A stretch of 64,000 bases of DNA, taken from contig JAUFOR010000006.1 of the NCBI GenBank assembly GCA_040285745.1, forward strand, positions 496,001-560,000, read 5' to 3'. How positions within the stretch are numbered: the first letter of the stretch is position 1; each line of letters opens with the position of its first letter. Origin of the DNA: Barthelona sp. PCE (lineage: Eukaryota > Metamonada: BaSk clade). The notes under the pieces were generated by a model that saw only the letters and a list, made by a program, of their open reading frames with translations, was not told the DNA's origin and made no database searches. The position numbers and the translations under genes were made by a program. This document shows positions 35,861-44,325 of this stretch, one piece after another.

Positions 35861-38044
35861 ATGCTTTCGACTCAGCTGGATTTTGAGGATGAGAATGAAC
35901 TTCGCACTATTTCAACCACGCAAATGGTGAATGTAGAAGAGGAACCGCAAGAAGAACAAAGGATGAGTTTTGCGGAACGATATGGGGAGTTATTTAAGAA
36001 GTATTCAGAGAGCGCAGACATCTTCGGTATCGACATTACTGGTATTTTGGAGACCTTTAGGAACCAAGCTGAAGAAATTAATGCAGAATTGAACTACTTT
36101 GTTCGCGCCGCCTGGATCATTGAAAGCTCAGCGTTCCAGTATGCAAGGAAGGTGGAAACGCTTTCTAAACGTGTTAACAAACTTCAAACTCAGTTATATG
36201 GTGTTTTCACAGATTCGTCACTTAATGAGGAAGAAACAAAGGAAAATGGTGGCAAAAAGGGAAAAAGGCGAAACAAAGACGGTTTTTGTAAGGGTAACCA
36301 CAGTGAAATTAATCTTAAGAAATCTCCATTATCTGTGTTTAATGATATTACCAAAAAGCGTGTACCATTCCTCATTCGTTCATCAGCAAATGTAAGTACC
36401 CAGACTCATAGGCAGAAGCTGCTTAACTGTGATCTTTTGAGAGCAGATTTTGTTGAGACAGGTGTGCTGGACATTATCAAGCATTATAGTTTCAGTACAT
36501 CTATAGATCCAGTGCTATTGAACCCCCAAATACCAGAGAGTACAAAAACAGAAAAAAGTTTGGAAGAAATCCAAAGTGAAGAAACAGTTGATATTGAACA
36601 AATGGCTATTCGTTCCAGTTCATTCATTGATTATAAAACCCCTGTTAGGGGAGTCGCTACACCCAGGGCCCCATTGACAGAACGCACACCTGGCGGCCCA
36701 GCTGGATTGTTTGAAGTAGAGAATTATGTTGCTTCTGAAGCTGTTGCTTCTGAAGCTGTTGAATCTGAAGATTCTGTTCAGCCTGTTGATGATGATGTTA
36801 TACCTGATATTCCAGATTTTGACATAATGGATAGCATTGATGTGGACCCTGATAATTCAACACCTTTATTAATGACGCCTGTTCCAGTTGTTGAAAAACC
36901 TAAACCTACTCGAGTGTTGCCCCAGAAAATGAGGGATGATGCAAGAGAATCGCAGGAAAAAGCTTTTGCTTTGTATGAACCGCATGTTGTACAAAAATCA
37001 AAACCATTTGTGCTTGGAAACATTCCAGAGAAGCCTGATTTCCTTAAACATATTCAACAAGAGAAGCGAAAGACTAAGGATATTCAAAAATTACTTACAA
37101 ACGTTAAGCGTTCAACATTGTTTAACGTTGAGTTAGAACCGTTCTTCAGGAAGATACAGAAACGTCAGAGAAAGGAAAAAGCAGCTTTTAGACGGAAGAA
37201 GATGAAAGAAGAACGTGACAGAGTTGCAGAAAGTGGTGAAGATGATGTTGAAGCTGTTGAAGTGCCAGCTGTTTCTCTCACATCAATTTTTGCAAATGTC
37301 ACACCTGGTAACATACCAAAGAAGGCCAGTTTGGTGTCTGATTTGACAGAAGAACCTTCTAACGAGTTCTTTAATATTGATGACGATGATACATTGTCGT
37401 ACAATAAGAACGATGCTGAAAGGACGCCCATGCCCCGTATACGTCTAGATCTTACAGCTGAAACAGAGGAAACTCCCATGAAACAAGATAGCAGAATGCG
37501 TGAGTATTATGTTAAGTTGATGGAAGCACGTGCTGAGCAAATTTCACGTCAAAAACGTGTCAGATGGCAAGAACGTGTCGATACTTGGCGCAATAAGCTG
37601 GAGTTGAGGATGGAGAAGGAAAAACGTCGACGCCACTTTGACATTACTCAATACAGAACAGAGATCGCACAAGACATTGCTATCAAACTTGAACATAAAC
37701 AGGAAGCTGAAAAGACTGTTAATGAGGAAAGAGATGTAGAGAGTGAGAATATTGATAGTGAAGAAGAAAATTATAACCCACTTGCTGAAATGGAAGGTTT
37801 TGAAGAATATTCATCTTCACGTAAGGATAAAAGGGAGAGATTTGTTGTCAATAACACAATTTCATTGCAGAATGTTTTTGAAGACAAGTCACGAGAAGAT
37901 ATCTCAAGAAATTTCTTAACAATGCTGCAGTTGTGCAATGAAGGGCGCATATCTATGGATGAAGATGATGTGGTCGTGCTTGAAAATACAGATAAGCTTA
38001 AAAACTTGGAACTATTGGATTTAGATTTGAGCGATGGCGAATAA
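35861..38044 (+). CDS. Condensin II complex subunit H2 (CAP-H2, kleisin)
   Basis: A 727-residue kleisin. The N-terminal block, residues ~35-115, matches the CAP-H2 SMC2-binding helices: FAERYGELFKKYSESADI, FGIDITGILETFRNQ and AWIIESSAFQYARKVETL. The middle is acidic and low-complexity with a tandem VASEA repeat. The C-terminal winged-helix part (~560-727) has RVRWQERVDTWRNKLELR, RRRHFDITQYRTEIA and EDISRNFLTMLQLCNEG, the same order as animal and plant CAP-H2. The protein links SMC2-SMC4 with the HEAT subunits CAP-D3 and CAP-G2 to compact chromosomes, and acts in the nucleus. The HEAT gene at 9854 might be a partner. The ATG gives MLSTQLDFED after an AACTCACCTTCA element 8-20 bases upstream. 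Confidence 0.8.
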   Translation: MLSTQLDFEDENELRTISTTQMVNVEEEPQEEQRMSFAERYGELFKKYSESADIFGIDITGILETFRNQAEEINAELNYFVRAAWIIESSAFQYARKVETLSKRVNKLQTQLYGVFTDSSLNEEETKENGGKKGKRRNKDGFCKGNHSEINLKKSPLSVFNDITKKRVPFLIRSSANVSTQTHRQKLLNCDLLRADFVETGVLDIIKHYSFSTSIDPVLLNPQIPESTKTEKSLEEIQSEETVDIEQMAIRSSSFIDYKTPVRGVATPRAPLTERTPGGPAGLFEVENYVASEAVASEAVESEDSVQPVDDDVIPDIPDFDIMDSIDVDPDNSTPLLMTPVPVVEKPKPTRVLPQKMRDDARESQEKAFALYEPHVVQKSKPFVLGNIPEKPDFLKHIQQEKRKTKDIQKLLTNVKRSTLFNVELEPFFRKIQKRQRKEKAAFRRKKMKEERDRVAESGEDDVEAVEVPAVSLTSIFANVTPGNIPKKASLVSDLTEEPSNEFFNIDDDDTLSYNKNDAERTPMPRIRLDLTAETEETPMKQDSRMREYYVKLMEARAEQISRQKRVRWQERVDTWRNKLELRMEKEKRRRHFDITQYRTEIAQDIAIKLEHKQEAEKTVNEERDVESENIDSEEENYNPLAEMEGFEEYSSSRKDKRERFVVNNTISLQNVFEDKSREDISRNFLTMLQLCNEGRISMDEDDVVVLENTDKLKNLELLDLDLSDGE
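36728..36772 (+). repeat. Three tandem 15-bp units in CAP-H2 gene
   Basis: GTTGCTTCTGAAGCT occurs twice in perfect tandem and a third time in degenerate form (GTTGAATCTGAAGAT). It encodes VASEA-VASEA-VESED in the acidic linker. A site prone to length variation between strains. Confidence 0.85.
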
Positions 38045-38149
38045 ATTTTTATTATCAACTAGTTTCAAGGTTCATGAGCGTTTCCAACAGTACTAACAAA
38101 TTTCAAAATCCGAAAGGAACTGGTTTCAACTATTTCATTTTATTCCGGC

Positions 38150-39025
38150 ATGTTGTCTTCTTCGGACACTATTATGATGGTCGCGCTGACAGCGTGGAAC
38201 GTCTTATCACACATTTCCATTTCGTTTTTGTTGCTACCTAAACTCATTTCTAATGTTTTTCTACTTTTTCTTTTTGAGATAATTATGACTTTCTTTTGGG
38301 TAACAGGGACTGTATCTCATTGGAGATCCGCAAAAACGGATCCAGGAATTGTTCCTGTGGGATACAAACCTGAATTTGAACCAAATCGATTTGATAACGA
38401 AGATTTGGCTAAAGTAGCATCATTGTATCATCCCACATATTGTGATAAGTGTGATAGGTGGCGTCCTCCTCGCGCTCATCATTCACGTGATGCAAGAGCT
38501 TGTGTAATGAAATATGATCATTATTGTCCTTTTGTGGGAAATGTTGTTGGAGCAAAGAATGAAAAATATTTTCTGTTGTTCACATTTTATGCTATGGTTC
38601 ATCAAGTTGTAGGATTCTTTTTAAGTATATTTTATTTGATGATAACTGCTGAATCAAAAGCTAAAGATGATAGCAACTATATGGTTCTTGTTGCTTTTTC
38701 TTTGTGGATGTTTTTTATCTTTGGATTCAGTTCTGGTAGTATGTTTTTTAATCAAATGAGTTTAATAATTCGTAACATGTCGGGTGTTGATAGAGTTATT
38801 TTAAAAAAAGCTCTCAGATTAATTAGAAACGGTGAATTGTCCATTAAAGCGTTGTTAGAAGCAGAACCAAATATAGTACGTGTGGGTAATGATGAATTCA
38901 GACGTAATTTGAAGTATTATTTTGGTGAAGGTGGATTTTTTTCACATATTATTCCCAAAAAACGTCAGCATCGTGTTTTACCTCATTATTTGATTCATAA
39001 CGAGCCATTTTATGAGATGGTGTAA
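38150..39025 (+). CDS. DHHC-family palmitoyltransferase with DHYC active site
   Basis: A 291-residue protein S-acyltransferase. Two hydrophobic helices (~5-60) precede the cysteine-rich domain, then two more helices follow (~150-215), the usual four-helix layout. The CRD shows YCDKCDRWRPPRAHHSRDAR and CVMKYDHYCPFVGNVVGAKN. The catalytic tetrad is DHYC rather than DHHC, as in yeast Akr1, which is active. The zinc-binding Cys and His residues look complete. Upstream TDPGIVP is the conserved DPG motif. The C-terminal TTxE motif is not evident. The enzyme attaches palmitate to cysteines of membrane proteins at Golgi, ER or plasma membrane. The ATG gives MLSSSDTIMM. It converges on MLH1 with 21 bases between stops. 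Confidence 0.9.
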   Translation: MLSSSDTIMMVALTAWNVLSHISISFLLLPKLISNVFLLFLFEIIMTFFWVTGTVSHWRSAKTDPGIVPVGYKPEFEPNRFDNEDLAKVASLYHPTYCDKCDRWRPPRAHHSRDARACVMKYDHYCPFVGNVVGAKNEKYFLLFTFYAMVHQVVGFFLSIFYLMITAESKAKDDSNYMVLVAFSLWMFFIFGFSSGSMFFNQMSLIIRNMSGVDRVILKKALRLIRNGELSIKALLEAEPNIVRVGNDEFRRNLKYYFGEGGFFSHIIPKKRQHRVLPHYLIHNEPFYEMV

Positions 39026-39046
39026 TCAAAACACACGTTTATTAAT

Positions 39047-41053
39047 TTATATACGCTCAAAAATTGAAAATAATTCTTTGTTGTTAGAGATTCTCTTTAT
39101 CACTTTTGAAACATTATGAACAGTAATCTTTGCTGTTTTCTTAATGAGCGGGAATACAATAGCCTGGATTTGAGGTAAAGTATACTGATATTCATACTTT
39201 GATTCGAAACTATATGGTAAAAAAAATTCAACCAATGTTTTAATTGATGTTTTCAATGCCAATAATTCAGATTCGAAGTTTGTGTCCAACAGCAGTTTAA
39301 ATATTAACTCAGGAAGAGCTAAATGATGTGGATCTACACAAGGAATTATTTGTGGAATACTAATTAACTTTTTTTCTTCTGGATCCATTGTAATACCTAA
39401 CAAAGTCTCAAAGAATCTATGCTGACGTTCCAAACGATCCATACCAATGTTTATAATATCTGTATCAATTTTTCCAAAACGATTCATACATGTTTCTTCT
39501 AAAGCTTCACGAATATCCAAATTTTTTTTGAAAATTAGCAATGGAAATGATGGAGCGAATCGTAAAATATGTTGGAACAAAGCCAAATTCAATAAATTTC
39601 TGAAAGAAGCTATGTATAAAGTATCATCACTTTGAAGAAATAAAAAATCTTCTTCAAACCCCAAGCAAGTTGAATTTTCAAGTATTTTATGGGTATTTTC
39701 ATCATCTTTATCAACAATTTGTTCCAATAATTCCTCAAAACTATCTCTACCTGCAAAACAAGTTTGCACATCTGAAAAATGCGGAATATTATTCACAAAA
39801 CTACTTCCAAATGAAATACGAGGTCCAGGAGCTATTTTCCTATCCTTTGGAACATATGTAACATAACTATCTAGAGTTTTTTGTTTATGGTCAACATGCA
39901 CATGACTATAATCTTCTCTTCCACTCGGTTTGTTCTTCTTTTGAGCTTTTTTCGGTGGTTCTGATAATGATACATGTTCATCTTTGTGCTTTCGGGCTGG
40001 AAAATAATTATCAATAGTCTTCTGAACATCTATATGTTGTGTTGCACTAACTTTTTCAATCATGCAATCAATACATGAAACTAAGTATTCATGCAGCTTC
40101 TTGACGATAAGGTGTTCAAATAAGAGCTGTACAAACAGCTTATTAGGATGAATATTAACATCAACCTCGTTACCCGGCACAGTTAATGAACAAAGCACAA
40201 TAGGAAGCTTATGTTTAATGAAAGTACTGTACAATGATTTAAAACACTCTGTAAATGCTGGGATATGCACTCTCCTTTTGTTAACAAATAAAGAAAGAGC
40301 TTTTATGCGAACTCCACCATATTTAAGACTAAATTGACGTTCATCTAATAGGGAATCTGGTGAACTTACAAAAACATTAGCTGTGAACTTTGGTGTTTCT
40401 GAATTTAACTCAAAGAATGGCAGATCAGACCCACAAATCTGAAAAATACGAAATTTTGCTTGAGATACACTTCTAAATACGCACACTGAGGAGCCATTGA
40501 TGATCAAACTATAAGATATCAGAGGGTTGTTGATAGAAAAATCACAAATACACTGTACTAAACTATTCTTATCATTTGTAACTCTATGCGAGAATAAACG
40601 ACCGAATAAATCATTAACACGAACAGTGGTGCCAGTTTCACGGATACAATCGCTATATTCAATGAGTTTTCCGTTCTTAAAAACACCTTCCCAACCTACA
40701 GATTCGTTTTTATGCTGTGATGATATGTAGACGTTACTCACGCAACTGATTGCGTAAAGAGCTTCCCCTCTGAAGCCAAAAGAATGGATATCATCAATAT
40801 CCTTAAAGTCAACAATCTTTGATGTCGCATGTCTTGCACAGACATTATCTTTATCATTTTTACGAATCCCTTCCCCATTATCCGTAATCTTAAAGTTGAT
40901 ACATGCAACTGAATCAAGCTCTACTACAATATTTGTGGCTTTAGCATCCATACTATTTTCAATAAGTTCTTTTATCGCAGATTTAGCTGAAGTTACAACC
41001 TCCCCAGCTGAAATAAGACCAATGACATCATCGCTTAATCGTTGAATAGACAT
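39047..41053 (-). CDS. MLH1: DNA mismatch repair protein MLH1
   Basis: A 668-residue MutL homologue. The N-terminal GHKL ATPase motifs are intact: ISAGEVVTSAKSAIKELIEN with the catalytic Glu, SMDAKAT, DNGEGI, CARHATSKI and FGFRGEALYAIS. The transducer domain includes VNKRRVH and EVDVNIHPNK. A charged linker (~355-440) holds a QKTLDSY-type motif. The C-terminal domain (~480-668) matches MLH1 rather than PMS1/2: no DQHA(X)2E(X)4E endonuclease motif, and an end like LFSIFER. Oddity: the MLH1 family ends in FERC, whose Cys completes the partner's metal site, but here the terminal residue is Ile (FERI then TAA). The start gives MSIQRLSDD, and TTCTAACCTTTTTTTGCAG lies 11 bases before it. Confidence 0.88.
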   Translation of the reverse strand: MSIQRLSDDVIGLISAGEVVTSAKSAIKELIENSMDAKATNIVVELDSVACINFKITDNGEGIRKNDKDNVCARHATSKIVDFKDIDDIHSFGFRGEALYAISCVSNVYISSQHKNESVGWEGVFKNGKLIEYSDCIRETGTTVRVNDLFGRLFSHRVTNDKNSLVQCICDFSINNPLISYSLIINGSSVCVFRSVSQAKFRIFQICGSDLPFFELNSETPKFTANVFVSSPDSLLDERQFSLKYGGVRIKALSLFVNKRRVHIPAFTECFKSLYSTFIKHKLPIVLCSLTVPGNEVDVNIHPNKLFVQLLFEHLIVKKLHEYLVSCIDCMIEKVSATQHIDVQKTIDNYFPARKHKDEHVSLSEPPKKAQKKNKPSGREDYSHVHVDHKQKTLDSYVTYVPKDRKIAPGPRISFGSSFVNNIPHFSDVQTCFAGRDSFEELLEQIVDKDDENTHKILENSTCLGFEEDFLFLQSDDTLYIASFRNLLNLALFQHILRFAPSFPLLIFKKNLDIREALEETCMNRFGKIDTDIINIGMDRLERQHRFFETLLGITMDPEEKKLISIPQIIPCVDPHHLALPELIFKLLLDTNFESELLALKTSIKTLVEFFLPYSFESKYEYQYTLPQIQAIVFPLIKKTAKITVHNVSKVIKRISNNKELFSIFERI

Positions 41054-41120
41054 ACAAAAATTCCCTGCAAAAAAAGGTTAGAAACAAATAAACACATTTC
41101 TATGTCGCTAATAATAAGAA

Positions 41121-42303
41121 ATGGCCAATGCAAATGCTGCAACAACACTCAAATTAGTGAATGACAAATTAGTTGATGGTTTATACTGTTTTCCAATCTT
41201 TATTCCTTATGTTCATTTTTAACAAAGTACACGCGGCAGGGCAAAGGGGATCTCGCATTCCTGAAAGATATTTTCAGCGAATTATAAAGCGTAAGTATGC
41301 TAAACAAAGAATGGGGATTAAAAGTGTCTTTAAGTTTCTACACGAGGCGGTAAAGGAATTAGGGGAGACGGGTAATTTTAAAGATGTTAAAGCCTCGGTT
41401 ATACAACGTACAAAAGAGAAGAAATTTGACGTTGCCATTGATTTTAAAGAGAAAAAGAATTTAAATAAGAAAATTAGTGCCCATGTGACAGCAACCCCAC
41501 ATAATACTGTTCTTGCAACAATTTCTAGCAGTATTTCACCATATGTTGGCAGTTCTCTCAGTGCACACTTAAGTCAGAATTATTCCAAGTATGCCCCTGT
41601 ATCCAATGGGTTCACTTTAAAGTTTGTTGATGATTTTTTCATGAAAAAAGACCTAAATTTTGATGCTTCTATTACTAGGCAAAAGAATGTAACTAAAATG
41701 GAAGCTAATTTGATAAAACCAATATGTTTTGGGTCTGTTGGTTTCAGCTACGATAATTATTTTGGTACACATGATGTTTTTGATTTTAGTTTTGGTGTAA
41801 GTGCAATGCGTCATTTCAGAAATCTGTTATTAAAACGTACGGTAAAGGAATATAAGCTTAATGTTGGACTCTTTGTTCGTGACAATCATTTCCAAATGAA
41901 GTATAAGAAGAAAGGTTTGAAGATTGATGTTAAAAATTTTGTTTCAACCAATGCATCATCTCCATTTTTTACTCAAAGACAATATGTTACGTATATTCCC
42001 AGAGGTTTTGATATTAAAAATAGTTTTTACAACAGCATGATTGGAAGTATCAAAATTGAACAACAAATTGGAAAGAGATTATTTGCTTTTTTCAATCATT
42101 TACATGGTTTTGATCCATTAGATATGTCTCGTGATAGTTTACAAATGAGAACTTTCTTGAATTCTGCTGGTTTTGGCATTAAAAGCATAATTCCAAAAGT
42201 TCCTCTTGAGCTGTACTATTGCATTCCTTTAACAACACGTACAAAGAACCCTAACACTCGAATTACATTTAAAAACATTGGTTTTGGTCTTACTTTTGAA
42301 TAA
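41121..42303 (+). CDS. SAM50/Omp85-family mitochondrial outer membrane protein (one predicted intron)
   Basis: Predicted spliced product of 377 residues; exons 41121-41178 and 41228-42303. The N-terminal part would be one POTRA domain beginning LKLVNDKLVDVHAAGQRG and ending LGETGNFKDVKASV, the usual beta-helix-helix-beta ending G-x-F-x-x-V. The rest alternates short beta strands (DVAIDFKEK, TVLATISSSISP, GFSYDNYFGTHDVFDFSFGV) and closes with LNSAGFGIKSIIPKVPLELY and NIGFGLTFE, the typical Omp85 last strands ending in Phe-x. SAM50 inserts barrel proteins into the mitochondrial outer membrane; in a reduced mitochondrion it is among the last import components kept. Without splicing, an ATG at 41176 would give MVYTVFQSLFLMFIFNKVHA, which mimics a signal peptide. 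Overlaps FOR20 by 14 bases. Confidence 0.65.
41179..41227 (+). other. Candidate intron, 49 nt, in SAM50 gene
   Basis: Donor GTTTAT, acceptor TTTTTAACAAAG. Removing it joins GAT G with TA CAC GCG, giving LVDVHAAGQ and completing the first POTRA strand. The unspliced frame from 41121 hits a TAA inside the insert. The donor deviates from GTATGT seen in the acetate transporter intron, which lowers certainty; a TTAAC branch-like sequence sits 4 bases before the AG. Confidence 0.5.
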
Positions 42304-42658
42304 AAATTGGTCTCTCAGCAGCATTTTCATTTGATGGTTTAAGTTGATGAATAATGCTATATAATAGCGGAACTTCTTGTGGTGTCCCTTCAAGATTGAG
42401 TTGCTGCTCTACAATACTTCTATGAACAGTTGCTTCGCTATTTGATTCGGGCGCAAAAACACTTTCACTGTATGTGAAACCATTAAATTGCAAATACTCG
42501 AGAATCAGAGTATTTATCAATGCATTCTCGGGTGATTGTGATGCTGCAGGAGCATTTTGTAAAGATTTAATGATTTCACCTCTAATATGTGCTTTTAGTG
42601 TACCCAATGCGCCTTGCGCACGCAGGCTAGACATAAGTGTGCTTCTAAGCTCATCCAT
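42290..42658 (-). CDS. FOR20/CEP20 (FOPNL) basal body protein with LisH motif
   Basis: A 122-residue protein matching the centrosomal protein FOR20 in length (174 residues in man, shorter in protists) and order. The N-terminal TOF/LisH region shows LKAHIRGEIIKSLQ, ENALINTLILEYLQFNGFTY and SESVFAPES, the LisH dimerisation helix pair; the end EVPLLYSIIHQL matches the family's PLLY motif. FOR20 docks basal bodies at the cell surface in Paramecium and promotes ciliogenesis in animals. Its presence indicates the organism builds flagella. The start MDELRSTLMSSL is the first ATG. The gene overlaps the SAM50 gene by 14 bases tail to tail and follows the PRPP synthetase gene by 44 bases on the same strand. 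Confidence 0.88.
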   Translation of the reverse strand: MDELRSTLMSSLRAQGALGTLKAHIRGEIIKSLQNAPAASQSPENALINTLILEYLQFNGFTYSESVFAPESNSEATVHRSIVEQQLNLEGTPQEVPLLYSIIHQLKPSNENAAERPIFIQK

Positions 42659-42702
42659 TTAAAATAATGCAGTGATATGGTTATAAAAAAAAATTACATA
42701 TT

Positions 42703-43827
42703 TTATTGAACGGATTCAACAGAAATTGTTGGATCAATCATCGGTGTATCGGCCAAAAACATCTTGGGGTTGCTCATAATGCAAGAACGACGAATGTGAT
42801 CCACAAAAACGTGTGAAACATCAAATACTTTGATCTTTGGACATTCTCTAACGTACCAAGACATTGAGTTGGGATGAGAGTTTGTACCTAGAATAAGCTC
42901 AATATTGGAAGCGTTTAATGCAATGATAGTATCTTCATCTGGAATTGCTAAATGAGTAGTCAATGCATACACAGCCTTTGCACCAGCAGACAGGTAAGCA
43001 TCAGCAGCCTTGCAAATAGTACCACCAGATCTAATCATATCATCATAGATAATAACAACCTTACCTTCAACATCACCAATAACATTCATTACTTTAGTGT
43101 TTTCCATTGTTCGTACCTTTCTGATGAAGGCAAGGTCTGTGTTAAACTTGTTGGCGAATGTTTGTACCCAGCTTGGTCGACCAAGATCTGCAGATCCAAA
43201 CATAAACGATTCAGGTTCTAAATTAAGTGATTCAACTGCTCTTAACAGCACTCCTTCACCATAAAGTTCGAATGCCGTTGTTTCTTGGAAATAGTTAAGG
43301 ATGCTAGAAACATGCAAATCGAGGAAAAGGAAAATGTTACCAAGACCTGTATTAGGGATAGAACTCATCATAATAATATTTGAAGCACATGTTACGCACT
43401 CGCAGGGACGGACTGAACGCTCCATTGTACTGTAACCAAGGAAAGGAACGATAAAGAGACGTCGACGAGTACCTAAAGCGGCAAGTTCGCAACCAACACG
43501 GAAAAGAAGCAGTAGATCTTCATCGGTTGCAGTCGCAGTGATAAGGATAGCATCTCTTCCAATGAGAGATTTACGATCGTCTAGACCAATTCTATAATAG
43601 CGCTCACGGTCACGAAATTCCTTCAATACTAACTTTGTAATCGGGAGTCCCAACTGTTGTGCAATGGGTTCGGCGATGTATCTGGATGAAGGACTGCATA
43701 AAATGATAGGAGCAAAGTCATGATCTGTAGGAAGTAGAGTAACTATTTCTCCTCCTTGAATTAGACATGCCTCCTGTAATGTAGGAACATAAGTGGATGT
43801 TGTGGATAAATTGTCAGAAGGATTCAT
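42703..43827 (-). CDS. Ribose-phosphate pyrophosphokinase-like protein (divergent PRPS)
   Basis: A 374-residue PRPP synthetase-family protein, which normally converts ribose 5-phosphate and ATP to PRPP for nucleotide synthesis. The C-terminal PRPP loop is good: VVIIYDDMIRSGGTICKAA (~262-280). The flexible loop reads LAFIRKVRT, keeping the Lys-x-Arg pair. In contrast the ATP-binding loop, RQDRKDRPREPISAK in the ordinary enzymes, reads STMERSVRPCECVTCASN here, closer to the atypical class II/plant-type PRS pattern TMERxxxxGE. The catalytic His-bearing DLH motif is present in FLFLDLHVSSI. Activity is therefore plausible, with altered regulation. The start is MNPSDNLSTTS. Divergent from NOB1 over 498 bases. 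Confidence 0.85.
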   Translation of the reverse strand: MNPSDNLSTTSTYVPTLQEACLIQGGEIVTLLPTDHDFAPIILCSPSSRYIAEPIAQQLGLPITKLVLKEFRDRERYYRIGLDDRKSLIGRDAILITATATDEDLLLLFRVGCELAALGTRRRLFIVPFLGYSTMERSVRPCECVTCASNIIMMSSIPNTGLGNIFLFLDLHVSSILNYFQETTAFELYGEGVLLRAVESLNLEPESFMFGSADLGRPSWVQTFANKFNTDLAFIRKVRTMENTKVMNVIGDVEGKVVIIYDDMIRSGGTICKAADAYLSAGAKAVYALTTHLAIPDEDTIIALNASNIELILGTNSHPNSMSWYVRECPKIKVFDVSHVFVDHIRRSCIMSNPKMFLADTPMIDPTISVESVQ

Positions 43828-44325
43828 AATAATAGATAAAATCTCGTTTTGTGAATGTTTTATGACAATGAAAGTGTTTTAAAGGGTTCTGTGGAAGCAA
43901 ATTACTGCCCGAATGTGGATGAAAGGGATATAAAACCTTTTGCAAAGTTTGGCATGAAATCTTCAATATTTACACAAAATCCTTAGATATACATAAAACA
44001 TCCATCCCAATCCGTTATATAGCCCATTGAGAACCTCCCTTAAGCATTTTTAGAAGAAAACAATACAAGTTAATGAAGTGAGGAAGAAAAGTAAATTTGC
44101 CACGTTTTGGGATAGTTTTTTCTCAATGTTATCAGGATGCTTTTCTATGTGAAAGACACTGATCGTTTGAAACATTCACCCTGCTCAATATTCAAAAAAA
44201 TTTTGAAGTTGTACTGTTATTATTCTACCGGTCTTATCATTAATGATTGCAATTTTTATACTTGAATTTATATCAATTTTTTTAGTAAACTGATAAAACA
44301 CAGCTTTTGCATTTTCAACCTTCAA
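43828..44325. other. Divergent promoter region PRPS/NOB1
   Basis: 498 AT-rich bases separating divergent starts. I see no RNA gene, palindrome of note or open frame. CTTTTGCATTTTCAACCTTC precedes the NOB1 ATG; CATTCACAAAACG precedes the PRPS ATG. Confidence 0.4.
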
